Shown one piece after another: positions 7,013 to 15,100 of a DNA stretch of 21,198 nucleotides. The notes under the pieces are model-generated. The model was not told the origin of the DNA. It did not search any database and saw nothing but the letters and a program-made list of their open reading frames with translations. The position numbers were made by a program, and so were the translations under genes. Origin of the DNA: Castellaniella sp041677825 (GTDB taxonomy: Bacteria; Pseudomonadota; Gammaproteobacteria; Burkholderiales; Burkholderiaceae_B); contig NZ_JBAYPG010000039.1 in assembly GCF_041677825.1 (NCBI RefSeq), forward strand, positions 1 through 21,198, written 5' to 3'. Numbering within the stretch: position 1 is the stretch's first letter; every line of letters begins with the position of its first letter.

Positions 7013-8784
7013 GGCCGAGGCACCTTCAAGCGCTTGAGGGTATCGAGGATGGCCGGTGAGTCGGGTTCACGCCGCAGAGCCCCCGACCAGACGTCACGGG
7101 CCTCATCCTGGCGCCCGAGCAGCCACAGGACTTCGCCCAGATGGGCTGCCACGTCGGCGGCCGGCATCTGCGCATAGGATCGGTGCAGGTATTCGAGCGC
7201 ACCCTGGTAATCCTCGATGCGATACAGGTACCAGCCCACGCTGTCGAGAATGAAGGGGCTGTCGGGATCCAGATCGAGGGCGCGCTCGAGCAGATCGCGG
7301 GCCTCGTCCAGATCGCGGTTCTGTTCGACCAGGGTGTAGCCCAGCGAGTTGAATGCATTGGCATTGTCCGGGTCGAGTTCGATGATGCGGCGCATCAAGA
7401 CCTCGAATTCATCGACCTTGCCCTGATGCAGCAACGTCATGCCCAGATCGTATTTGATTTCCGGCGTATCGGGCATTTCGAGATCGGCCGCCTTGAGCAG
7501 TTCGACTGCCTGATCGGTACGCCCTGCATCTTTGTAGATGGCCGCAAGCGTCAGGCGGATCGTGGCGCGCTCACGCCGGTCTTCGGGTTCGATGGCCTCC
7601 AGCGTGGCCCTGGCCTGCGCCAGATCGCCCAGCTTGCCATACAGCACCGCCTCATGGGTACGCGCCTGAAAGGTGAGCGCCGGGTCGTCGATCAGGCGCA
7701 ACTGGCGGATGGCCTCGCGATGATCATTCTCACGCTCGGCCATGCGCACCAGCAGCAGGCGCGCATCGGCCACATCGGCCTGCGCATTGGTCGCACGATC
7801 ATCGAGCGCCCTGCGCCTTTGCTGCTGGATGGCGATGTACTGATCCAGCAGCACGCGCGCCTGTGCATAGCGCTCGGCGCGTGCATTGACCTCGGCCTCG
7901 GTGTACAGCAGGTCGAAGTCTTCGGGCGCCTGCCGGCGCATGCGTGCCAGCAGGGCCAGCGCATCGTCGAACCGGCCCTGGCTGGTCAGGCGGCTGACCA
8001 GCAGCAACTCGAGGCCACGCTGGCCGGGGTGTTCGTCGATGAAGGCCCGTGTTTCACGGATCACACTCTCGGGCTCGAGGCGCAGGCCATATTCGAGCAC
8101 GCGCTGGGCTGCATCCTGAGAATCCGGGTCGAGCTGCTGCCCACGGCGGGCTTCTTTCAGGGCGCGCGCATTCTCGCCGGCGGCCCAGGCCGCATCGGCC
8201 AGCGCCAGACGAGCCAGACTGGAGCTGCCCACCACATCGACCAGGGCCTTGTCCAGAACGTCCAGCGCCAGACGCTTGTCGGTCATGCGGGCCACGATCC
8301 CCGCCGCCTGCACGATGGCCTGATCACGGTCATCCGCTGCAGCGATGCGGCGGGCCAGCGTGCGCGCCAGGCCATCGGTCTGCCCGCTGGATGCCGACAG
8401 GGCGAGCGAGGCGGCCACGGCCTCGGGATTGTCCGGATCGAGGGTGGCCCACTGGTGCGCCGCGCGCAGGGCCAGGGCCAGGTTATGCCCTGACATGGCC
8501 ATCTGGAATGAGCGCAGCGCAAGGCGTGAATCCAGCGTGTCGCGTGACAGGGCCAGCAGTTCTTGGGCGGCGTCATCGTACAGACCGTGCTGCGCCGAGA
8601 ATTCGGCCACCAGAAGCCGATACAGCAGCTCGGGCGTAAGCGGCACGAGGGGCGGTTCGCCCTGGCGCATCTGGATGGCGTCTTCTTTCGTCTGTGTGTC
8701 CGTATCGGACGATGCAGCCCACGCCCCCGTGTGTGCAGCGCCCAGCGCAAGCAGCACAGCCAGAACGAAAATGGGGAGTCTCAT
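7009..8784 (-). CDS. Secreted tetratricopeptide-repeat protein
   Basis: A 591-residue TPR protein of unknown specific role that commonly precedes lolB in betaproteobacteria. It starts with a Sec signal peptide, with probable cleavage after AWA near residue 23. Repeated helix pairs fill the rest: good TPR units include EIKYDLGMTLLHQGKVDEF, NAFNSLGYTLVEQNRDLDEA and FILDSVGWYLYRIEDYQGA in the last third. Degenerate repeats are spread through residues 50-400. The placement suggests a periplasmic or outer-membrane-associated scaffold that works with lipoprotein sorting, but that is inference. The frame stays open for about 200 codons upstream, antisense to mutM; the signal peptide fixes the start at 8784. 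The stop overlaps the lolB start. A divergent promoter region of 85 bp is shared with mutM. Confidence 0.9.
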   Translation of the reverse strand: MRLPIFVLAVLLALGAAHTGAWAASSDTDTQTKEDAIQMRQGEPPLVPLTPELLYRLLVAEFSAQHGLYDDAAQELLALSRDTLDSRLALRSFQMAMSGHNLALALRAAHQWATLDPDNPEAVAASLALSASSGQTDGLARTLARRIAAADDRDQAIVQAAGIVARMTDKRLALDVLDKALVDVVGSSSLARLALADAAWAAGENARALKEARRGQQLDPDSQDAAQRVLEYGLRLEPESVIRETRAFIDEHPGQRGLELLLVSRLTSQGRFDDALALLARMRRQAPEDFDLLYTEAEVNARAERYAQARVLLDQYIAIQQQRRRALDDRATNAQADVADARLLLVRMAERENDHREAIRQLRLIDDPALTFQARTHEAVLYGKLGDLAQARATLEAIEPEDRRERATIRLTLAAIYKDAGRTDQAVELLKAADLEMPDTPEIKYDLGMTLLHQGKVDEFEVLMRRIIELDPDNANAFNSLGYTLVEQNRDLDEARDLLERALDLDPDSPFILDSVGWYLYRIEDYQGALEYLHRSYAQMPAADVAAHLGEVLWLLGRQDEARDVWSGALRREPDSPAILDTLKRLKVPRP

Positions 8785-8869
8785 GGGCTGAACCAGAGCC
8801 GCGACGCGAACACATTGCGCGTCTGGTGGCAAAATTGCATCATAGAAAGAGGATGTTATCACCCCTGCC

Positions 8870-9697
8870 ATGCCCGAACTGCCAGAAGTTGAAACGACAC
8901 GTCGTGGAATCGCCACGTTCATGCCCGGACGGATCCTGCGTGAGCTGGTGATCCACGAGCCCCGCCTGCGCTGGCCCGTGCCAGCCGGACTGCCCGCCCG
9001 GCTGCAGGGCCAGACGGTACGGGCCTGCGAACGGCGTGGCAAATACCTGCTCATCCGTTTCGATGGCGGCACGCAGATCGTGCACCTGGGCATGTCGGGC
9101 TCCCTGCGCCGCGTGCCCATGCAGGCGCCGCTGCGCAAACACGACCACGTCGAATGGCGTTTCGATGATGGACGCTTCCTGCTGCACGATCCGCGCCGCT
9201 TCGGTGCCGTCCTCTGGCACCCGGACACGGACGGCCCATTGCTGGCCCACCCCCTGCTGGCCGGGCTGGGCATCGAGCCATTCGACCCCGGGTTCACGCC
9301 CGAGTGGCTGCATGGCCAGTTGCAGGGGCGCAGGCAGGCCATCAAACCACTGCTGCTGGCCGGCCGCATCGTGGTGGGCGTGGGCAACATCTATGCATCG
9401 GAAGCGCTGTTTCAGGCCGGCATCGATCCACGCCTGTCTGCAGGGCAAATTTCACGACCCCGCTGTGCACGGCTGCATGAGGCCATCCTGAGCACACTGG
9501 CGCAGGCACTCGAAGCAGGCGGCAGCACCCTGCGTGACTACGTGGATCCACAGGGCGCGCCAGGCGCATATTTCAGCCTGCATGCAGCAGTCTATGAGCG
9601 CGATGGCCAGCCCTGCCCCCGGTGTGCCACCCTGATACGGCGCCTGGTACAAGGCCAGCGGGCCACGTATTTCTGCCCGCACTGCCAGAAGCGCTGA
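8870..9697 (+). CDS. mutM: Formamidopyrimidine-DNA glycosylase (Fpg)
   Basis: A bifunctional base-excision repair enzyme that removes 8-oxoguanine and formamidopyrimidines and nicks the abasic site. All hallmarks are present in its 275 residues. The N-terminal PELPEVETTRRG supplies the catalytic Pro and Glu after Met removal. A conserved Lys lies in RRGKYLL (K58), and M74 in HLGMSG belongs to the lesion-probing loop. The GNIYASEALF segment and the zinc finger C249-x2-C252-x16-C269-x2-C272 are also intact. The protein ends two residues after the last Cys, the usual length. It is divergent from the TPR gene. A weak promoter may be TTGCGC (8815-8820) with CATCAT (8838-8843), spacing 17. Confidence 0.97.
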   Translation: MPELPEVETTRRGIATFMPGRILRELVIHEPRLRWPVPAGLPARLQGQTVRACERRGKYLLIRFDGGTQIVHLGMSGSLRRVPMQAPLRKHDHVEWRFDDGRFLLHDPRRFGAVLWHPDTDGPLLAHPLLAGLGIEPFDPGFTPEWLHGQLQGRRQAIKPLLLAGRIVVGVGNIYASEALFQAGIDPRLSAGQISRPRCARLHEAILSTLAQALEAGGSTLRDYVDPQGAPGAYFSLHAAVYERDGQPCPRCATLIRRLVQGQRATYFCPHCQKR

Positions 9698-9702
9698 AGG
9701 AG

Positions 9703-9785
9703 CCTGCGCCGGGGTGAGCCTGCACTGGGGTGAACCTGCATCCAGGGTGAACCTGCCTCGAGGGACCTGCGCCGGGATGGGGCTG
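9703..9785. repeat. Five imperfect tandem copies of a 14-17 bp unit starting CCTGC
   Basis: The spacer after mutM is built of units that each begin CCTGC and run into a G-rich stretch, usually GGGTGAA or similar. They start at 9703, 9719, 9735, 9752 and 9766, giving steps of 16, 16, 17 and 14 bp. The fifth copy decays into the flanking sequence. It looks like a small degenerate minisatellite formed by slippage. No coding frame or terminator is evident in the 131-bp convergent spacer. Confidence 0.6.
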
Positions 9786-9828
9786 ATTTACCCGTTCCAG
9801 CCGTTCCCCGGCTGATGCGCCGGTTGGC

Positions 9829-11235
9829 TCAGGCCAGCACCTTGCCGGGATTCATGAGGCCCTGCGGATCGAGCGCCGACTTGAGGCGGTGCATCAGGAC
9901 CATCTCGACCGGATCCTTGTAGCGCGGCAGCGCATCGCGCTTGAGCTGGCCCACGCCGTGTTCGGCACTGATGGACCCGCCCACCGCATGCACCCGATCG
10001 TGCACCAGCTGATAGACGGCTTCCTGTTGCGCCAGCAGGCGGTCGGCATCCCAGCCGACCCCCGGTGCCACGTTGTAATGCAGGTTGCCATCGCCCAGAT
10101 GGCCGAAAATCACATGTCGGATACCCGGAAACGCCGCCTGAAGGGCCGCGTTGGTGTGTTCGACGAACTCGGCCATGCGCGACACCGAAACAGAAATATC
10201 ATGCTTGATGCTCTTGCCTTTTTCTTTTTCGGCCAGCGGAATGCTTTCACGCAGGTGCCAGAGCGCCTGGCTCTGTGCCACGGACTCGGCAATCGCCGCA
10301 TCCTGCACCAGCCCGGCTTCGATGGCCTCGCCGATCACGTGCTCGAAACGTTCGCGGGCGTGGGCTTCGGATTCGCTGTCCGAGAGCTCGAGCAGAGCAT
10401 ACCAGGGAGCAGAAGGGTTGGCGAAGGGCAAACGCTGCTGCGGGAACGCGCGAACCACGTCCAGCAGACACGGCGCAGCCATGAGCTCGAAGCCCGTCAG
10501 CGAGGCGCCCAGGCCGGCACGCGCCAGCCCCAGTACGCCGATGGCGGCCCCGATGGACCCCAGGGCCAGCAGCGCAGTGCAGCGAGCGACTGGCTGGGGG
10601 AACAGCTTGAGGGTGGCTGCCGTGATCACCCCCAGGGTGCCTTCGCTGCCGATGTAGAGGTCGCGCAGACTGTAACCCGTGTTGTCCTTGCGCAGCCCGC
10701 GCAGGCCATGCCAGATCTCGCCCTGGGGGGTGACCACCTCGAGGCCCAGGGTGAGTTCACGCATGTTGCCATAGCGCAGCACCTGGGTGCCGCCCGCATT
10801 GGTTGCCAGATTGCCGCCTATGGTACAGCTGCCCTCGGCAGCCAGGCTGAGCGGAAACAGCCGGCCCGCTTCATCGGCCGCTTGCTGCACCGCCTGCAGG
10901 ATGCAGCCCGCTTCGGCCACCAGGGTATCGTTGTCGGTATCCACATGGCGGATCTGGTTCAGGCGCTGCAGGGAAAGAATCACGGCCTGCCCCGAACCAT
11001 CGGGGGTCGCCGCACCGCACAAGCCGGTATTGCCCCCCTGCGGGACGACAGGCAGGCCTGCCTGGGCACACAGGCGCACCACGCTGGCGACTTCGGCCGT
11101 GCTGGCCGGGCGCACCACGGCCAGCGACCGGCCACGATAGCGTTCGCGCCAGTCTGTTTCGAACGGCTGCGCATCCGCCCCTGTAAGGACGTGTGTGACA
11201 CCCACCACCGCGCGCAACGCTTGCAAATGATCCAT
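9829..11235 (-). CDS. FAD-linked 2-hydroxyacid dehydrogenase (GlcD / D-lactate dehydrogenase type)
   Basis: A 468-residue FAD-binding flavoprotein of the VAO/PCMH fold that oxidises a D-2-hydroxyacid (D-lactate, glycolate or D-2-hydroxyglutarate) and passes electrons to the respiratory chain or an electron-transfer flavoprotein. The FAD_binding_4 domain has VVPQGGNTGLCGAATP (about residues 63-78), AEGSCTIGGNLATNAGG and the IGSEGTLGVIT strand. The FAD-oxidase C-terminal domain has HLGDGNLHYNV, the SAEHGVGQLK segment with its active-site-like Glu and His, and ends GLMNPGKVLA. The start MDHLQALRAV at 11235 follows a GGGG-rich region. The frame runs 40 codons further upstream into the pgm start, so that extension is rejected. 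The exact substrate is not resolvable. Relatives in Burkholderiales are usually annotated as FAD-binding oxidoreductases. It is divergent from the mutase gene. Confidence 0.9.
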   Translation of the reverse strand: MDHLQALRAVVGVTHVLTGADAQPFETDWRERYRGRSLAVVRPASTAEVASVVRLCAQAGLPVVPQGGNTGLCGAATPDGSGQAVILSLQRLNQIRHVDTDNDTLVAEAGCILQAVQQAADEAGRLFPLSLAAEGSCTIGGNLATNAGGTQVLRYGNMRELTLGLEVVTPQGEIWHGLRGLRKDNTGYSLRDLYIGSEGTLGVITAATLKLFPQPVARCTALLALGSIGAAIGVLGLARAGLGASLTGFELMAAPCLLDVVRAFPQQRLPFANPSAPWYALLELSDSESEAHARERFEHVIGEAIEAGLVQDAAIAESVAQSQALWHLRESIPLAEKEKGKSIKHDISVSVSRMAEFVEHTNAALQAAFPGIRHVIFGHLGDGNLHYNVAPGVGWDADRLLAQQEAVYQLVHDRVHAVGGSISAEHGVGQLKRDALPRYKDPVEMVLMHRLKSALDPQGLMNPGKVLA

Positions 11236-11261
11236 GACGGCCAACCCCGTTCCAGCAATCC

Positions 11262-11292
11262 GTGACAATCCGCTATTGTAATCAGCGATAAT
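11262..11292 (+). promoter_or_regulatory. Possible sigma-70 promoter for the phosphomannomutase gene
   Basis: GTGACA (11262-11267) and GATAAT (11287-11292) each match five of six consensus bases, but the 19-bp spacing is longer than ideal. It lies in the 83-bp divergent spacer and would give a leader of about 20-30 nt. Confidence 0.3.
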
Positions 11293-11318
11293 CCATTCGG
11301 TACATTCACCCCTTCGTG

Positions 11319-12725
11319 ATGGAGTTCCTTTTGAACCTGCCCCTTTCCCTGCCATCCAGTGTGTTCAAGGCCTACGACATTCGCGGCACGGTACCCGACC
11401 CCCTGAACGCCGGGTTCGCCCGACTGCTGGGGCTGGCCCTGGCAGAACGGGCACGGGCGCAAGGGGTGCGCAGCATGGCGGTGGGCCACGACGGCCGCCT
11501 GTCCAGCCCCGATCTCGCGCAGGCCCTCCAGGAAGGCCTGCGCGAGGGCGGGCTGGATACGATCGACCTGGGTCTGGTGCACACACCGCTGGTGTACTTC
11601 GCGGCCCACCACAGCGGCAGTGGTTCCGGGGTGGCCGTCACGGGCAGCCACAACCCGCCTGACTACAATGGTTTCAAGATGATGCTCGGCGGGCGTACCC
11701 TGTACGGTGCAGACATCCACGCACTGCGCGAGTCCATGCAGCATGTCCGCCCCCCTGCGGGTGTGTCCCGGGGCCGCACGCGGCATCAGGCGCTGGTCGA
11801 CACCTATATCCAGACCATACGCGGGCAAGTGCACCTGGCCCGCCCCATGAAGATCGCCATCGACTGCGGCAACGGTGTCGGGGGCGTGGCCGCCACGCGC
11901 CTGTACCAGGCACTGGGCTGCTCGGTGGATGAACTCTACACCGAAGTGGACGGCCTGTTCCCCAACCACCATCCGGATCCGGCCGATCCAGCCAACCTGC
12001 AGGACCTGATCACCCATGTCCAGGCATCGGGCTGCGAACTGGGTCTGGCCTTCGATGGCGATGCCGACCGCCTCGGCGTGGTCACCCGTTCGGGGCAGAT
12101 CATCTGGCCAGACCGGCAGATGATCCTGTTTGCGCGCGACATCCTCGAGCGGCGGCCGGGCGCCGAAATCCTGTTCGACGTGAAATGCAGCCGCCACCTG
12201 GGCGCCGCCATCCGTGCCGCGGACGGCACGCCGCTGATGTCGCAGACCGGGCACTCGCTGATCAAGGCCCGTCTGGCGGAAACCGGCGCGCCACTGGCCG
12301 GCGAGATGAGTGGCCATATTTTCTTCAACGACCACTGGTTCGGCTTTGACGATGGTCTCTATGCCGGCGCCCGCCTGCTCGAGATCCTCTCGCGCAGCCC
12401 CGACCCCAGTGCCGTGCTCGACGCCCTGCCCCAGGGCCTGGCAACCCCCGAACTCAAGTTGCCCATGGCCGAGGGCGAGCCCCACGCGCTCGTACGGCGC
12501 CTGCAGGCCGAGGGGCAGTTCCCGACCGCGACCGAGCGCATCACGATCGATGGCATCCGTGTCGAATATGCCGACGGCTTCGGTCTCGCTCGGGCATCGA
12601 ACACCACGCCGGTGGTGGTGTTGCGCTTCGAGGGCGATACCCCCGGCGCGCTGGCACGCATTCAATCGGAATTTCGCGCGGCCCTGGGTGCCGTGCTGCC
12701 TGCCGGGCACGCACTGCCCTTCTGA
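11319..12725 (+). CDS. Phosphomannomutase / phosphoglucomutase (AlgC-like)
   Basis: An alpha-D-phosphohexomutase that interconverts 6-phospho and 1-phospho sugars (mannose and/or glucose) and so supplies precursors for nucleotide sugars. The 468-residue protein has KAYDIRGTVP near residue 17, the phosphoserine loop TGSHNPP with active Ser110, the metal-binding loop DGDADR (246-251), the sugar-specificity loop GEMSGH (328-333), and a C-terminal phosphate-binding domain. GEMSG in the third domain is typical of PMM/PGM enzymes. Possible starts are GTG 11316, ATG 11319 and TTG 11331. Only the TTG has a well-placed GGAG ribosome-binding site, which would shorten the protein by 4 residues. It lies beside the polysaccharide operon, but on the opposite strand, and converges on it. 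The last 64 bp overlap the end of the double glycosyltransferase gene. Confidence 0.93.
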   Translation: MEFLLNLPLSLPSSVFKAYDIRGTVPDPLNAGFARLLGLALAERARAQGVRSMAVGHDGRLSSPDLAQALQEGLREGGLDTIDLGLVHTPLVYFAAHHSGSGSGVAVTGSHNPPDYNGFKMMLGGRTLYGADIHALRESMQHVRPPAGVSRGRTRHQALVDTYIQTIRGQVHLARPMKIAIDCGNGVGGVAATRLYQALGCSVDELYTEVDGLFPNHHPDPADPANLQDLITHVQASGCELGLAFDGDADRLGVVTRSGQIIWPDRQMILFARDILERRPGAEILFDVKCSRHLGAAIRAADGTPLMSQTGHSLIKARLAETGAPLAGEMSGHIFFNDHWFGFDDGLYAGARLLEILSRSPDPSAVLDALPQGLATPELKLPMAEGEPHALVRRLQAEGQFPTATERITIDGIRVEYADGFGLARASNTTPVVVLRFEGDTPGALARIQSEFRAALGAVLPAGHALPF

Positions 12726-15100
12726 ACGGGCACGACGCCCAGATCGGCATAGACCGCCAGATGCGCCTGCACGATGCGTTCCAGGCCAAAATCCCGTTCG
12801 GCCAGGGCGCGCCCGGCGGCGCCCATGCGTACGCGCAGGGCCGCATCGCCCGCCAGTCTGTGCAAGGCCCCCGCCAGGGCCGATGCATCCCTGGCAGGCA
12901 CCAGCAGGCCACTGACGCCCGGTTCGATGGCATCCCGGCAGCCGGGCACATCGGTGGTCACCACCGGCCGACCGGCTGCCGCAGCCTCGATCAGTGACTT
13001 GGGCAGGCCTTCACGGTAGGACGGCAGCACGACGATATGCGCCTGGGCGTACAGGGCCGCCACATCCGTGCATTCGCCGACGTAATCGAGCCAGCCGTCG
13101 TCCTGCCAGCCCTGCAGCGTCGAGGCATCGATCGAGGCCGGATTTTCCGGATCGGGGCTGCCCGCCAGGCGGCAGCGCACGGGGCTGCCCTGCTGGCGCA
13201 GAATGCGCGCGGCTTCGGCAAACTCGACCACGCCCTTGTCACGCAGCAGCCGTGCCGCCATCACGGCCGTGACGGGCTGCGCAGGCCAGGGGCGCGGCCT
13301 GAAGGCCTGCAGATCCACGCCCGAGCCGCGCATCATGACGACCTGTGCGGCACGCAGCGCCCCGGCCCGCAGCAGCACGTCGCGATCCGCGGGGTTCTGG
13401 AATATGACCCGGCTGTGCCGGTGTCCCAGCGCCAGACGATACAACACCAGCGCCAGATGGCGCTGCCAGCCACGCCGCCAGCCCGGCCCGGGTATGAACA
13501 CATAGCCCAGCCCGGAGATGGCCGCCACAAAAGCCGGCACCCCCATGAGGCGCGACATGATGCCGCCATACAGCACAGACTTGAGCGTGACGGCGTGCAC
13601 CAGGGCAGGCTGCAGCGTGCGCAACAGACGACCCAGCGCCCACAGGCTGCGCCATTCGGCCCAGGGTCGCATGCCGGTACGCGACAACGGCAGCACGTGA
13701 TGCACGAAACCCAGTGCCTTCAGGCGCGCCCCCTCGGGGCCTGCCATCGACGCCACATGCACCTCGTAGCCCGCCTGGCGCGCCGCCTCGGCCACAGGCA
13801 GGCGATGCGAGATGAAAAAGGCCGGATTGGTGATGAAAAAAAGAAGCCGGGGCGCAAATGGAGCGCCTGGCACCGGGTACGCACCGTGATCCGCGGCCTG
13901 GGCGTCGGCCTCGCGCCACCCTGACCGACCCCGGGCAAGAGGATTCTGGGCAAGACGCCGCCACAAGGCGTCATAGCGGTCCACCATCGCCTGCAGCCCA
14001 TAGCGCTGCGCCACCGACTCACGCGCGGCGGTCTGGCGCGCCGCCCAGCCCGGTGCGCGCACGGCCCTGACCGCAGCCTGCATGGCCTGCGCCAATGCCG
14101 CGGGATCCTGCGCAGCCACCACCCAGCCATGCTGCGCCACGATTTCTGCGGCATCGCCCACGTCGGTCACCACCGCTGCCGCGCCGCAGGCCATGGCCTC
14201 GCAGACCACATTGGGAAAACCCTCGGCCTTGCTGGCCAGCACGTGTACGTCGATCGCGGCCATCCAGTGCGGCACATCATCGCGCCGCCCCAGAAGCACC
14301 AGTTGCTGCAGCACCCCGAGATCGCGCGCCATCGCCAGCAGTCCGGCGTTGTCCGGCGACATGCCCAGCCCGACCAGCACGCAGCGCAGCCGCAGGCCGT
14401 GATGCTGGCACAGCGCCAGGGCGGCCAGCAGATTGGCGTGGTCCTTGAGCGGATTCCAGCGGGCCACGCAACCCAGAAGCACCTCATCCTCGGCCACGCC
14501 CAGCGAAGCCCGCAGACGGCCCCTGCTGACAGGATCAGGCTGCCAGCGCCGCAGATCATAGCCGTTGGGGATCACGACCAGCCGATCAGTACGATAGCCC
14601 AGCGCACGATGCACCACGGCCGCCCGATGCGCACAGGCCACGATGGCGGCCGGCACCATGCCGGAGACACGCGCGCACCACCACGCCGCCCGCCGCGACG
14701 AGCGGCTGCTCTCGGCCAGGTGCTCGCCCGAATTGCGCAGCCCCCAGGATACGGCACGCACGCCGGCCAGACGCGCAATCAGCCCCCCGAGCAAGTCCGC
14801 ATGATACATCCAGGTCTGGACCACATCGGGCCGCTGCCTGCGCAGCAGGCGGTACAGGCGCCAGAGCCCGCGCAGGGAGCCTGCCACGCCCCGCATCTCT
14901 AGATCGATCACCTCGATGCCCGCCGCCTGCAGGCTCGGCCCGATGACCCCGAAGCCACGCATGGAAACCACCTGATGCCGGACGCGGTCCCGATCCGCCG
15001 TGACCAGGCGCTGCAGCACGGTTTCCGCGCCCCCGTGCAGAAGCCCCGAGATGACGTGCAATACGTGCAGCCGCGCGGTCTGGCTGGATACATCATTCAT
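12662..15100 (-). CDS. Double glycosyltransferase: two GT4 modules fused in one 812-residue protein
   Basis: A single uninterrupted frame holds two complete GT-B fold retaining glycosyltransferases of family GT4. Module 1 (about residues 10-385) opens LHVLHVISGLLHGGAETV, has the nucleotide-sugar motif CVARWNPLKDH (211-221) and an E-x7-E pair at E293/E301 (AEGFPNVVCEAM). Module 2 (about 418-790) opens RLLFFITNPAFFISHRLPV, a Glyco_trans_4_2-type N-terminus. It has AAISGLGYVFIPG (527-539), then AARLLRDKGV and E697/E705 (REGLPKSLIEAA). The linker at 386-417 is short and polar, with no stop codon and no ribosome-binding site for a separate second gene; the only nearby start-like codon is a GTG at 13873. 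The start at 15100 overlaps the upstream gene by 8 bp. The C-terminal tail (from about 790) is encoded antisense to the mutase gene end. It probably adds two successive sugars to the lipid-linked chain in the cytosol. Confidence 0.88.
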   Translation of the reverse strand: MNDVSSQTARLHVLHVISGLLHGGAETVLQRLVTADRDRVRHQVVSMRGFGVIGPSLQAAGIEVIDLEMRGVAGSLRGLWRLYRLLRRQRPDVVQTWMYHADLLGGLIARLAGVRAVSWGLRNSGEHLAESSRSSRRAAWWCARVSGMVPAAIVACAHRAAVVHRALGYRTDRLVVIPNGYDLRRWQPDPVSRGRLRASLGVAEDEVLLGCVARWNPLKDHANLLAALALCQHHGLRLRCVLVGLGMSPDNAGLLAMARDLGVLQQLVLLGRRDDVPHWMAAIDVHVLASKAEGFPNVVCEAMACGAAAVVTDVGDAAEIVAQHGWVVAAQDPAALAQAMQAAVRAVRAPGWAARQTAARESVAQRYGLQAMVDRYDALWRRLAQNPLARGRSGWREADAQAADHGAYPVPGAPFAPRLLFFITNPAFFISHRLPVAEAARQAGYEVHVASMAGPEGARLKALGFVHHVLPLSRTGMRPWAEWRSLWALGRLLRTLQPALVHAVTLKSVLYGGIMSRLMGVPAFVAAISGLGYVFIPGPGWRRGWQRHLALVLYRLALGHRHSRVIFQNPADRDVLLRAGALRAAQVVMMRGSGVDLQAFRPRPWPAQPVTAVMAARLLRDKGVVEFAEAARILRQQGSPVRCRLAGSPDPENPASIDASTLQGWQDDGWLDYVGECTDVAALYAQAHIVVLPSYREGLPKSLIEAAAAGRPVVTTDVPGCRDAIEPGVSGLLVPARDASALAGALHRLAGDAALRVRMGAAGRALAERDFGLERIVQAHLAVYADLGVVPVQKGSACPAGSTAPRAARNSD

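Noticed and set aside
7141..8493. A 450-codon open frame on the plus strand
   Set aside because: It mirrors the TPR gene and shows no domain signal. The TPR product has a signal peptide and repeats.
8785..9390. A roughly 200-codon N-terminal extension of the TPR protein
   Set aside because: It is antisense to mutM, and the signal peptide at the 8784 start would become internal.
9889..11265. A 458-codon open frame on the plus strand
   Set aside because: It is antisense to the FAD-linked dehydrogenase, whose motifs are complete.
10980..12710. A 576-codon open frame on the minus strand
   Set aside because: It is antisense to the phosphomannomutase gene and has no recognisable domains.
12662..13873. 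A separate second glycosyltransferase gene starting at the GTG near 13873
   Set aside because: There is no ribosome-binding site, and no stop codon ends the upstream module, so a single fused gene is the simpler reading.
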